The notes below the pieces were generated by a model. It saw only the letters and a list, made by a program, of their open reading frames with translations. It did not search any database and was not told the origin of the DNA. From Bacteroidales bacterium (GTDB lineage Bacteria; Bacteroidota; Bacteroidia; Bacteroidales; F082), in contig JAFPWT010000006.1 in NCBI GenBank assembly GCA_017394865.1, forward strand, positions 62,001 through 126,000: 64,000 nt of DNA, written 5' to 3'. A program made the position numbers and the translations under genes. This document shows positions 18,435 through 26,879 of the stretch, piece by piece (position 1 is the stretch's first letter; each line of letters opens with the position of its first letter).

Positions 18435-20057
18435 TTACCGAATTATTCTTCGAACGATGACTTTCCCGTCATTCATCCTAGTATAACGGACGATATAGAC
18501 ACCATGCGGCAACAGGTCGTTATCCTTCACGATTCGGCCCATCATGTCATACACAGAGATCTCATAATCGCCCTCTTCCAAGTCAAAAAACTCATCTGAC
18601 ACTCCATCATGGCTTACCGTCCAATGCGCCCGCCAGCCACTTGCAGTAGTAAGGCAATCGGAGCGGAACTCCACACACATGACATTACCCGAAGACGTCA
18701 CTAGGCCCGGGCTCATGGTATTCCAGCGGCCCAACTGAGGCGCAAATACATTGTCACCATCATAGATCCACAGAAAATCGTAATCCGTCTCCAAATTGAA
18801 AGCACTGAACTCAAGATTTATAATAGTATTATCATCACTTCTGATAACCCATATAACACGTTCATCATTCCCGTACTGTTCGTGATTGAGTTCTCCTTCA
18901 GTAACGCCTGGTCCACCAAGGTTAATCACCGAGGCATCTTCGTTAATGAGCTTATAATAGTAGTTCCAGTTCCAATAGGGTCCCGGATCAGTGTGCGACT
19001 GGTCGGGGTAATGCTGGTGGCCTCGTATCTGGATGCAGGCGCCTTCGCCGCCCAAGTTATGCAGTCCTGAGTCTAGTGCAGTGCCATTGTCGAGGGTGTC
19101 GGTGCAGAAGGTACGGTTGCCATTGATGGCCTCATAGCGGAAACAGATGTTACGCATCAGGTCTGCCGACGAGGCATACATCTCCCTAGTGAAAAAACTG
19201 ATGATATCGCCGTAGGCCTCATGTTCCACTCCGATGGTATAACCGTTGGCGGAACGGGCGTGCCAAGCCTTGTCTTTCTCACGCACCATCTGCGTCACCT
19301 GTCCGTCGTAAGACCGAATCACATAATGTGCCGATACTTGGGCATCGCAGTTCTGAAACCAGCTGATGCAGCCGGCATAGGAGCCTTCCGTATAGTGGAT
19401 CACCACGGCGCTCACCTCCTTGGTGCGCGCCTCGTAGTTGCACTCCGCGGCCGGATTCCAGATGGCATTGGGATAGTCCGTTTCTTTTGCAAGGGAGACC
19501 TCGGTGCCCGAGAGCAATGGATAGTCCTCACCAAAGAGTGCCTTGAGGTCAACACCCATATGGTCATACACCGAATAAAGCATCATCTTCATGGGCAATT
19601 CATCCATCTTCTCGCCTATTGGGAGCTCTGAAAGCTCAATAATGACAGGCATCCAGGCTTCTGGGGACTTCGAGGTGACACCCATCTGCAAGGCCGTTTT
19701 CTCGCAGGCTTTGGCATAAGCCAACACGTTCAAAGTGGGATCATCGAGAATATCTTGTTCGGAATAGCCTGAGAGCTCCGACACGGTTTTGAGGTTTTCC
19801 CTAAAATATCCTTTGCCGTCTCTCACCAGACCCATCATCCCGTAGGCATGGGGCATGGCGGCGGGATCGTCAGCCGGAACACCATAGTCGGCATCGGTAA
19901 GGTGATGGCACTGGGTATTGGTAAACGCTATCGCCCTGAGCAGGCCTTGGGGCAGCGACGGGCACTGTTCCTCAGCCAGACGGAATACCTCCGTATCCTG
20001 TGCCTTCAGCGTAACGAAGAAAAAGAGTATCAAGACAAAAAAGCTGATCTTGCGCAT
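18435..20057 (-). CDS. Secreted N-acetylmuramoyl-L-alanine amidase with CUB-like and T9SS domains
   Basis: 540 residues. A signal peptide (1-19, ending LKA) is followed by about 190 residues of unassigned lysozyme-like or helical region. The amidase_2/PGRP domain (about 210-360) has VIHYTEGS (His about 217, zinc ligand), a second His region in WHARSANGYTIGVEHEAYG, and HTDPGPYWNW. A CUB-like beta domain (about 375-470) has YDFLWIYDGDN. The C-terminal segment (MGRIVKDNDLLPHGVYIVRY) is type A T9SS. Expected to cut the lactyl amide of peptidoglycan outside the cell. Divergently transcribed from the TonB-dependent receptor. Confidence 0.88.
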   Translation of the reverse strand: MRKISFFVLILFFFVTLKAQDTEVFRLAEEQCPSLPQGLLRAIAFTNTQCHHLTDADYGVPADDPAAMPHAYGMMGLVRDGKGYFRENLKTVSELSGYSEQDILDDPTLNVLAYAKACEKTALQMGVTSKSPEAWMPVIIELSELPIGEKMDELPMKMMLYSVYDHMGVDLKALFGEDYPLLSGTEVSLAKETDYPNAIWNPAAECNYEARTKEVSAVVIHYTEGSYAGCISWFQNCDAQVSAHYVIRSYDGQVTQMVREKDKAWHARSANGYTIGVEHEAYGDIISFFTREMYASSADLMRNICFRYEAINGNRTFCTDTLDNGTALDSGLHNLGGEGACIQIRGHQHYPDQSHTDPGPYWNWNYYYKLINEDASVINLGGPGVTEGELNHEQYGNDERVIWVIRSDDNTIINLEFSAFNLETDYDFLWIYDGDNVFAPQLGRWNTMSPGLVTSSGNVMCVEFRSDCLTTASGWRAHWTVSHDGVSDEFFDLEEGDYEISVYDMMGRIVKDNDLLPHGVYIVRYTRMNDGKVIVRRIIR

Positions 20058-20076
20058 GATGCATTCTGTTTTCTTG

Positions 20077-20084
20077 CAAAGATA
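20077..20084 (-). promoter_or_regulatory. -7 box of the amidase promoter
   Basis: Minus strand TATCTTTG, 20 bp upstream of the amidase ATG. It lies 32 bp from the oppositely oriented -7 box of the receptor gene, so the two divergent promoters overlap. Confidence 0.65.
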
Positions 20085-20091
20085 ATTATTT

Positions 20092-20123
20092 TTGACCGAT
20101 TGCTACTTTTTTTATTATCTTTG
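20092..20123 (+). promoter_or_regulatory. Promoter of the TonB-dependent receptor
   Basis: TTG (20092-20094) and TATCTTTG (20116-20123) are separated by 21 bp, matching the Bacteroidota TTTG-N19-21-TAnnTTTG pattern. This rules out the upstream start at 20092 for the receptor. Confidence 0.7.
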
Positions 20124-20145
20124 CAAACTTAAAATGTCTCCTAAT

Positions 20146-22488
20146 ATGCAAAGACCACTATTCCGCCAGTTACTACTTATTATATCCGTTTTGTTCATCA
20201 GTTCGTATACCTTCGCTCAGGACAACGACATTAAGGGTTTCGTTTACGAAGAGTCGACTGGAGAGCCTATCATGTTCTGTAACGTATTTCTCAAAGGAAC
20301 CACTCTAGGGTGTTCCACCACGGAGAACGGATACTTCAATATCACACGCATCCCCGATGGAAAGTACACTTTGTACATCACCTGCGTAGGTTATGATACT
20401 TTGACGGATCGTATCAGTCTTTCAGGAGGAAAGAGCATCAACAAGAAATACACGTTGAAGGAGACCAGTCTGACCTTAGAGTCGGTGAGCATCACTGCCG
20501 ACAAGGTGGAGGCACGGACGGAGACGAAGACTTCGGTGATTACGGTAACGCCCAAGACGATCACCAAGATCCCGAGCGTCGGCGGTCAGGCCGACCTTGC
20601 GCAATACCTTCAAGTGGTTCCTGGTGTCATCTTCACCGGTGACCAAGGCGGACAGCTTTACATCCGCGGTGGTTCCCCCATCCAGAACAAGGTGCTGCTC
20701 GACGGCATGGTTATCTACAATCCTTTCCACTCCATCGGGTTGTTCTCGGTGTTCGACACCGACATCATACGCAACGCCGATGTCTACACGGGAGGTTTTG
20801 GAGCCGAATATGGTGGCCGCATCTCGTCGGTGATGGACATCAGTACCCGTGATGGCAATAAACGCCGCTGGTCGGGCAAACTCGGTGCCAGCTGCTTCGG
20901 CGCCAAATTGATGCTGGAAGGTCCCATCGTGAAGCCCAAGACCAACGACGATGCCGCTGTCACCATGGTATTTTCCGCCAAGAACTCCTATCTGGAACAG
21001 ACCAGCAGAACGCTTTACAAATACGCCTCTGAAGACGGATTGCCGTTCAACTACTCCGACCTCTATGGCAAATTCTCCATCAACGCCCCCAACGGCTCCA
21101 AGGTGAACCTCTTTGGCTTCTCGTTCAACGACCGAGTCAACAATTACAAGGCGCTGTCTGATTTCGGATGGAACTCATGGGGTGCAGGCACCAACTTCCT
21201 GGTCATCCCCGGAAAAGCCCCGGTGATGATCGAGGGTAACATCGCCTATTCGAGCTATCTCTCCCAGATGAAAGAGGCCAACAACCCTGACCGTTTCAGC
21301 AAGATCGAAGGCTTCAACATGGGATTCGATTTCAATTATTTCCTCGGGAAAAACACACTGAAATATGGCATCGAGATTCAAGGATTCTCCACAAAATATG
21401 AGACTTACAGCAACTACGGCGGCTATAAGATCGGAGCCAAGAACTTCTCCACCGAGATCGGCGCCTATGTGAAATACAAAGCCTCGTTGGGCAAGTTGCT
21501 GCTTGAACCCAGCTTCCGCCTGCAGTACTATGCGCATCTCACCGAACTCTCACCGGAGCCCCGTCTCGCCGTCAAATATAACGTCAACAACAACTTCCGT
21601 CTGAAAGCTGCTGCCGGACACTATTCACAAGACTTTGTGGCGGCTACCAGCGACCGCGACGTCGTCAACCTGTTCTACGGATTCCTCTCGGGCGTCACCA
21701 ACCTGCCAAACTACTATAACGGCAGCAAGATCAACTCCAGCCTGCAAAAGGCCAACCACTATGTTGTCGGCACGGAGATCGACATCACCAACGACTTGAC
21801 ACTGAACCTCGAGGGCTACTGGAAACAATTCACCCAGTTGACCAACCTCAATCGTAACAAAATCTATCAAGACAGCGAAGAAAATGCTTTGGAGAACGAC
21901 TTGATTAAAAAAGACTTCATGGTCGAGACCGGCGACGCCTATGGTTTCGATCTAGCGCTGAAATATGAGACTAACCGTTGGTATTTCTGGGGCGTCTATG
22001 CTCTGGGCTTCGTCAACAGAAACTACGAAAAATACGATAACGGCACCGTCAATTTGATCAGCTACCAACCTCACTTCGACCGCCGGCACAATGTCAACCT
22101 CATCCTGACCTACACGGCGGGTGACATGAGGGAATGGGAGTTCAGCGGACGCTGGAATTTCGGAACGGGATTCCCCTTCACACAGGTACAGGGCTTCTAT
22201 GAGTTCCTTTCCTTCCAAGATGGCATTTATTTCGACTACACCACCACCAACGGCGACCTGGGCGTGATCTTCGCCGACCTCAACCAAGGACGACTGCCCA
22301 CCTATCATCGTTTCGACATCGATGCCAAACGAAAGATCTTCTTCGATGAACACACCATCCTTGAAATCGACTTGGGCGTCACCAACGTTTACAACCGCGC
22401 CAATGTGTTCTATGTGGATCTGGTCACCAACCAAACCGTACACCAGCTTCCCATCCTCCCATCACTTGGACTGACCCTCTCTTTCTAA
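20146..22488 (+). CDS. TonB-dependent receptor with carboxypeptidase-like regulatory domain
   Basis: 780 residues from ATG 20146 (ATG 20134 is the alternative; anything earlier lies in the promoter). A signal peptide ending YTFAQ leads to a CarboxypepD_reg-like domain (about 22-105: IKGFVYEESTGEPI, GYFNITRIPDGKY), a plug (about 115-235: LQVVPGVIFTGDQGGQLYIRGG), and a TonB-dependent outer-membrane barrel ending SLGLTLSF with a terminal Phe. No SusD partner is adjacent, so it may take up a metal chelate or small ligand rather than glycan. The downstream CpcT-like gene begins 18 bp later. Confidence 0.9.
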   Translation: MQRPLFRQLLLIISVLFISSYTFAQDNDIKGFVYEESTGEPIMFCNVFLKGTTLGCSTTENGYFNITRIPDGKYTLYITCVGYDTLTDRISLSGGKSINKKYTLKETSLTLESVSITADKVEARTETKTSVITVTPKTITKIPSVGGQADLAQYLQVVPGVIFTGDQGGQLYIRGGSPIQNKVLLDGMVIYNPFHSIGLFSVFDTDIIRNADVYTGGFGAEYGGRISSVMDISTRDGNKRRWSGKLGASCFGAKLMLEGPIVKPKTNDDAAVTMVFSAKNSYLEQTSRTLYKYASEDGLPFNYSDLYGKFSINAPNGSKVNLFGFSFNDRVNNYKALSDFGWNSWGAGTNFLVIPGKAPVMIEGNIAYSSYLSQMKEANNPDRFSKIEGFNMGFDFNYFLGKNTLKYGIEIQGFSTKYETYSNYGGYKIGAKNFSTEIGAYVKYKASLGKLLLEPSFRLQYYAHLTELSPEPRLAVKYNVNNNFRLKAAAGHYSQDFVAATSDRDVVNLFYGFLSGVTNLPNYYNGSKINSSLQKANHYVVGTEIDITNDLTLNLEGYWKQFTQLTNLNRNKIYQDSEENALENDLIKKDFMVETGDAYGFDLALKYETNRWYFWGVYALGFVNRNYEKYDNGTVNLISYQPHFDRRHNVNLILTYTAGDMREWEFSGRWNFGTGFPFTQVQGFYEFLSFQDGIYFDYTTTNGDLGVIFADLNQGRLPTYHRFDIDAKRKIFFDEHTILEIDLGVTNVYNRANVFYVDLVTNQTVHQLPILPSLGLTLSF

Positions 22489-22506
22489 CCGCGCAAAAAC
22501 AAAACC

Positions 22507-23094
22507 ATGAAAAAGATCCTCCTGCTCCTCACCATCGGTCTGCTAACCCTTAATGTTACCGCTCAAAAAGATTATTCTGAGAACGACGTTAAACAATTCT
22601 ATAGGACCATACAAGGAGATTACACTGGGAAACTTGACGACACTATCACGTTATCGCTTCACTTCGTCCCCATCTGGGAACGTGAAAAAGACCAGTTCCA
22701 CTGGCTTTACATGGAAGCCATCAACAACAATACCAAAGAGATCATTGAGCAGAAGATTCTTGAGATCAAGCCCATTTCCGACATCGCCTTCAGAGTACTG
22801 GTATACGACATCTCCGAACCCGAACGCTTTGTGGGAAAATGGGGAAACCGCAACTTCTTTGACGGATTCAACACCGGCATCCTGAAGCGGGGCAAGAGGT
22901 TCGATTTCATTAAGACCAAGGACTTCGAATACCAAACCAATTGGTATAAAAGAAAAAATCTAGGATGCTTCCCTTCGGGTGAGCGTGTCCATTTCAAGTT
23001 TGTTCAGGAAGACGAGCGGTTTTACGTGAAACGCCTCTTGACGCGGTCGTCAAAACTCAAGGAGATCGTGTTTGTCAAAATCCCGATTGGCTAA
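22507..23094 (+). CDS. Secreted CpcT/CpeT-like protein
   Basis: 195 residues with a signal peptide (1-19, ending NVTA). The body has YRTIQGDYTG, a beta strand with SLHFVPIWERE, then HWLYMEA, VYDISEPERFVGKW and NLGCFPSGERVHFKF. This layout resembles the CpeT/CpcT family (DUF1001), known from phycobilin lyases but also present in non-photosynthetic bacteria with no known role. I am only moderately sure of the family. It follows the receptor by 18 bp and ends 20 bp inside the 3' end of the convergent fucosidase gene. Confidence 0.6.
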   Translation: MKKILLLLTIGLLTLNVTAQKDYSENDVKQFYRTIQGDYTGKLDDTITLSLHFVPIWEREKDQFHWLYMEAINNNTKEIIEQKILEIKPISDIAFRVLVYDISEPERFVGKWGNRNFFDGFNTGILKRGKRFDFIKTKDFEYQTNWYKRKNLGCFPSGERVHFKFVQEDERFYVKRLLTRSSKLKEIVFVKIPIG

Positions 23095-24409
23095 GTTTGA
23101 ACACCCAAGCCGCAGTGCTGCGGATATCACCATAACGAAGGCTACCTGTCTCAATGACGAGGTGGCCTTTTTCGTAACGCCAAGGCAGGGCTTCGTCACA
23201 GCCAAGCAGCGTAACGGTCATCTTCTTTGAAGGCTTGTCGATATCCAACACCAACTGTTCATCAGGATATTCGAGCGCGATGGCATAGAGTGCATCATTG
23301 CCCCGTGTGTAGCACACTTTCGGTTGCGCCACTGTGTCGTTCCTGTAAGGCTGTGAGCCATAAATGGCTTCGCCATTGATTTCGAGCCATTTGCCAAGAT
23401 CCAACAGACGTTCCTGCTGGAGCATCGGGATGGTACCGTCAGCAGCGGGACCCACATTGATCGTCATGCCACCGCCTGCCGCTACCAAGATGACGAAATG
23501 GCGGATCAGTTCGTCGGAAGTCAGATAGTTTTCAAGTGGCTCGTTGCGGTTAAGGCCGAAGGAGCGTCCGATGCCACGACATTCAGCCCAAGGACGATCG
23601 TTGAGTTTGGCACGTCCTGTGTATTCTGGGGTTCGGAAACCATGCTGCTGTCCGTTGCCCCAACGATCGTTGACGATGGCCTCGTCGCCCACCGTATTGT
23701 AATACCAGGAAATCAACTCTGTGGCATGCCACTGCTCCGCGCTGTTGCGCCATTCGCCATCGGTGAAAAGCACCGTGGGTTTATAGGCAGATACCAGTTC
23801 CTTGAACTGTGGAATCATGTGTGTGTCGACATATTCCGCAATGGAGTCGTCAGGGTCTTCATACCAGCAGTGGATCTTACTGGTCCACTCTGGCAGGGAG
23901 TAATAAAAGCCCATTTGTAGACCCTGTTTGCGTACGGCTTCCGTCAGTTCACCGCAGATGTCGCGATGCGGTCCCGTCTCCACGCTGTTCCAACCAGGCG
24001 CATATTGGCTTGGCCATAGGCAGTAGCCATCGTGGTGCTTCGAGACGAGGAGGACGTATTTGGCACCCGATTTCTTGAAAAGTTCCACCCATTCGTCGGG
24101 ATTCCAAAGTTCGGCTTTCCACATCGGGACAAAGTCCTCGTAACGGAAGTCTTTGCCATACACTCGTTCCATGAATTCCTTGCGATTGTCGCTCATCATC
24201 AAGCCACGATAAAACCACTCGGCATAACCGTCAGGACTGGCATAGGCAGGCACTGAATAGAGGCCCCAATGGATGAAGATACCCAACTTGGCATCAGAGA
24301 ACCACTGCGGATAACCCCGTTGGTTGATGGATTCCCAAGTGGGTTGAACTTGAGCTGACAGGTTGATGGCGATGAAAGCCAAGGTGAGGATGATAAAGAG
24401 TCGTTTCAT
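23075..24409 (-). CDS. Secreted alpha-L-fucosidase, GH29
   Basis: 444 residues from ATG 24409, which gives a signal peptide (MKRLFIILTLAFIAINLSA); the longer frame from 24523 crosses the promoter. GH29 features: FIHWGLYSVPAY, YVLLVSKHHDGYCLW, the nucleophile region TVLFTDGEW (Asp about 217) and GGGMTINVGPAADG. It hydrolyses terminal alpha-L-fucose from glycans such as mucin O-glycans or plant xyloglucan; the sequence does not tell which. No lipobox, so probably periplasmic. It stands alone with its own promoter. Confidence 0.92.
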   Translation of the reverse strand: MKRLFIILTLAFIAINLSAQVQPTWESINQRGYPQWFSDAKLGIFIHWGLYSVPAYASPDGYAEWFYRGLMMSDNRKEFMERVYGKDFRYEDFVPMWKAELWNPDEWVELFKKSGAKYVLLVSKHHDGYCLWPSQYAPGWNSVETGPHRDICGELTEAVRKQGLQMGFYYSLPEWTSKIHCWYEDPDDSIAEYVDTHMIPQFKELVSAYKPTVLFTDGEWRNSAEQWHATELISWYYNTVGDEAIVNDRWGNGQQHGFRTPEYTGRAKLNDRPWAECRGIGRSFGLNRNEPLENYLTSDELIRHFVILVAAGGGMTINVGPAADGTIPMLQQERLLDLGKWLEINGEAIYGSQPYRNDTVAQPKVCYTRGNDALYAIALEYPDEQLVLDIDKPSKKMTVTLLGCDEALPWRYEKGHLVIETGSLRYGDIRSTAAWVFKLSQSGF

Positions 24410-24426
24410 GGGATGATGATTTGCGA

Positions 24427-24434
24427 CAAAGATA
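24427..24434 (-). promoter_or_regulatory. -7 box of the fucosidase promoter
   Basis: Minus strand TATCTTTG, 17 bp upstream of ATG 24409. The palindromic repeat with its T run ends only six bases upstream on that strand. Confidence 0.65.
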
Positions 24435-24440
24435 AAAAAA

Positions 24441-24468
24441 GTAGAGACGCACCAAGGCACGTCTCTAC
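24441..24468. repeat. 28-bp palindromic repeat, intergenic copy 2
   Basis: Arms GTAGAGACG and CGTCTCTAC with an imperfect 10-nt core. On the minus strand a run of seven T follows, so it resembles a terminator for the outer-membrane barrel gene (ends 24490) placed directly against the fucosidase promoter, the same arrangement as at 5641. Confidence 0.88.
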
Positions 24469-24489
24469 ACATTATTTGTTCAAATGGAA

Positions 24490-25011
24490 TTACAAGTTGT
24501 AATAAATTCCGATGCGCGGGCAAGCCAGAGCGCCTTCCAGCAGGAAGCCGTCGGTGCCATAGATGTTGTGGTCATAACCGATCTTGCAGAAACGGAAGGC
24601 GGCGGTGAATTTTTCCGTCGGGTTCCAAGCAATACCGGGCTGGAGGGTCACTGCATAAGCGCCATTAGCGTCGAGCAGACCGAAGTCGCCGCAAAGGTCG
24701 GCAAACAAAGAGAACTTCTTTCCGATGGTGCCACCCACGTAACGGACGTAAGGCTGCAGGAAGAGGGTGTTGTTCGTTACCTTGGTTTCAACGCCGAGGA
24801 TGTCCATCTTGGTCTGGTCATAGTTATAACCAACGCCCAGAGCAATGGTCCACTGCTTGTTGATGGTGTAGCCCACTTCAGGAGCGACTGAGAAAGCGGT
24901 GTGATTCTTTTCGATCTGAGCACCGATGTTGTTAAGGCCAACCCAAACCTGGGCATTAGCTGACATAACACCTGCAAAAACGATTGCGAGAACTAAAACT
25001 AATTTTTTCAT
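24490..25011 (-). CDS. Small outer-membrane beta-barrel protein
   Basis: 173 residues. A signal peptide (MKKLVLVLAIVFAGVMSANA) is followed by alternating amphipathic strands typical of an 8-strand OmpW/OmpX-like barrel (VAPEVGYTINKQWTIALGVGY, FLQPYVRYVGG), ending ACPRIGIYYNL. Likely a porin-like or structural outer-membrane protein of unknown ligand. It starts 32 bp after the carboxyltransferase stop on the same strand, so it is probably co-transcribed. Confidence 0.78.
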   Translation of the reverse strand: MKKLVLVLAIVFAGVMSANAQVWVGLNNIGAQIEKNHTAFSVAPEVGYTINKQWTIALGVGYNYDQTKMDILGVETKVTNNTLFLQPYVRYVGGTIGKKFSLFADLCGDFGLLDANGAYAVTLQPGIAWNPTEKFTAAFRFCKIGYDHNIYGTDGFLLEGALACPRIGIYYNL

Positions 25012-25043
25012 GATTTAAATAATTTAGTTAAACAATAGTATGG

Positions 25044-26810
25044 TTATTTCTCAATAAATGCAATGGTTTCACCTTTGGCAACGCGTTTTCCTTGTTCGGC
25101 AGTCGCCTCAACGATCTTACCCGGCCAAAGGGCGTAAACGGGTTCCATGCCGTGTTCGCTATTGATGGCACAGAGCAGGTCACCTTCTTTATAAACTGTA
25201 CCTGGAGCAGGAGCAATCGACTTGTCGTCGAAATCGACTTCCCACATCACGATGCCACTCACTGGGGCTACGACAGGTTCTGCATTGGGATGGCGCAGGG
25301 CACGGAGATCCGGGATCTTGGCTTCGCCGCCAGCTTTCTCGAACTTGGCTTTCATCTTGGCTTCCAGCTCTTGGTTGAAGCGGCGTTTGGCCTCACCCGA
25401 CTTGTACTCGCGGTACTGTTTTTCATGCATGGCGAACTCGAAGAGTTCCTCATCGTCCTGACCGCGGTCCCAGCCTTCCTTTTCCATCATCTCGATGAAA
25501 TGTGGTAAGGCATCGGGATAGTTGTCCTGCGGATTGCCCGTGAAGAACTCCAAGCCTTTTTTCTTGGCCAGCTCCACGATCTCAGGAGCGAGGGTGCCCG
25601 GCAGCTTTCCAGCTTTGCCGAGGATCATATCCCAAGCGGCGGGATCGATACTGGTCTCGTAGCGCGGTTCACCCTTGCTGAGCGCGAATAGGTTCATCAG
25701 GGCGATATTCTTGGTGTATTGGCTGAACGGGGTCACCAATGGCGGGTTGCCGAGTTTCGGCCAGATGTCTTGCACTTCCTGGAAGAGCTCGACAAGCATC
25801 TCGTCTTCGGTCAAGGCCGGCAGACCTTGCTTCTCGCGGTTCATGTTGATGGCAGCGTGTACCGGCTTGAGGTCGGCCATCAGCGAGCCCATCATGCCAC
25901 CGGGGAGGCCGCAGCCCACCAATAACGAATTGATATAGCGGTTGCGCGGGTCGATCCAGTAGCCGAGGAAGTCGTCGATGAAGCTCTGCGTCATGCTGCG
26001 AGCAGCCATATAGGTCTTCATGTCGATATCCTTTACGAGGAAGCCAGCGTCCTTCAGCATGGCTTGAACGCTGATGACATCAGGATGGACGGTACCCCAT
26101 GACAGCGGCTCCATGGCCACATCGACATAGTCGCAGCCAGCCTTGCAGACCTCAAGCATTGAAGCCATTGAGAGGCCTGGGGTGGTGTGACCATGATATT
26201 GCACCTTGATTTCAGGATGTGATTTCTTGATATGCTCGACGATACGGCCCAAGCTGACAGGACGGCCTACACCAGCCATATCCTTGAGCGCGATCTCCTT
26301 GGCACCAGCCTCGATGAGCTGGTCGGCGATATGCATATAATATTCAGCAGTATGCACCTGTGAGTAGGTGATACTCATGGCGGCTTGCGAGATCATGCCA
26401 GCCTCATTGGCCCAATGGATGGAAGGGATGATATTGCGCACATCGTTGAGGCCACAGAAGATACGGGTGATGTCGACGCCTTGGGCTTTCTTCACCTTAT
26501 ACATCAGTTGGCGCACGTCGGCCGGAACGGGATTCATGCGGAGTGCATTCAATGCTCTATCCAGCATATGGCACTCGATACCACCCTTATGCAGTGCTGC
26601 CGTAAAAGCTCGGACAGACGGATTCGGATTTTCACCATAGAGCAAGTTAACCTGTTCGGCGGCGCCGCCGTTGGTCTCCACACGGTCGAAACAGCCCATT
26701 TCGATGATCAACGGAGCTATTTTTTCAAGTTGATCCTTACGTGGCACATACTTTCCTGACGACTGCCACATGTCGCGATATACCAGACTGAATTTAACTT
26801 CTTTCTTCAT
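25044..26810 (-). CDS. Oxaloacetate decarboxylase alpha / pyruvate carboxylase subunit B-type carboxyltransferase lacking the biotin lysine
   Basis: 588 residues from ATG 26810 (MKKEVKFSLVYRDMWQSS); the earlier in-frame start at 26834 overlaps the -7 box. TIM-barrel carboxyltransferase motifs: YRDMWQSSGKYVP, the catalytic KDMAG, metal-ligand HxH in YHGHTTPG, and MEPLSWGTVHPD. The conserved carboxylase region follows. The C-terminal biotinyl/lipoyl-like domain (about 510-588) has the fold pattern (VAPVSGIVMWEV...), but at the AMKM position it reads NSEHGMEPVYA, with no lysine. It probably moves carboxyl groups between oxaloacetate or pyruvate and biotin on a separate carrier. Confidence 0.85.
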   Translation of the reverse strand: MKKEVKFSLVYRDMWQSSGKYVPRKDQLEKIAPLIIEMGCFDRVETNGGAAEQVNLLYGENPNPSVRAFTAALHKGGIECHMLDRALNALRMNPVPADVRQLMYKVKKAQGVDITRIFCGLNDVRNIIPSIHWANEAGMISQAAMSITYSQVHTAEYYMHIADQLIEAGAKEIALKDMAGVGRPVSLGRIVEHIKKSHPEIKVQYHGHTTPGLSMASMLEVCKAGCDYVDVAMEPLSWGTVHPDVISVQAMLKDAGFLVKDIDMKTYMAARSMTQSFIDDFLGYWIDPRNRYINSLLVGCGLPGGMMGSLMADLKPVHAAINMNREKQGLPALTEDEMLVELFQEVQDIWPKLGNPPLVTPFSQYTKNIALMNLFALSKGEPRYETSIDPAAWDMILGKAGKLPGTLAPEIVELAKKKGLEFFTGNPQDNYPDALPHFIEMMEKEGWDRGQDDEELFEFAMHEKQYREYKSGEAKRRFNQELEAKMKAKFEKAGGEAKIPDLRALRHPNAEPVVAPVSGIVMWEVDFDDKSIAPAPGTVYKEGDLLCAINSEHGMEPVYALWPGKIVEATAEQGKRVAKGETIAFIEK

Positions 26811-26831
26811 ATTTCCGTTTCTGATACCCTG

Positions 26832-26839
26832 CAAAGATA
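26832..26839 (-). promoter_or_regulatory. -7 box of the carboxyltransferase promoter
   Basis: Minus strand TATCTTTG, 21 bp upstream of ATG 26810. It excludes the ORF start at 26834. Confidence 0.65.
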
Positions 26840-26879
26840 GGGACTATCCTCGTAGGTGGTAATAAAAACTTTTCAACAA

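Noticed and set aside
24410-24523. Upstream extension of the fucosidase
   Set aside because: It contains the palindromic repeat and the -7 box, while ATG 24409 begins a perfect signal peptide.
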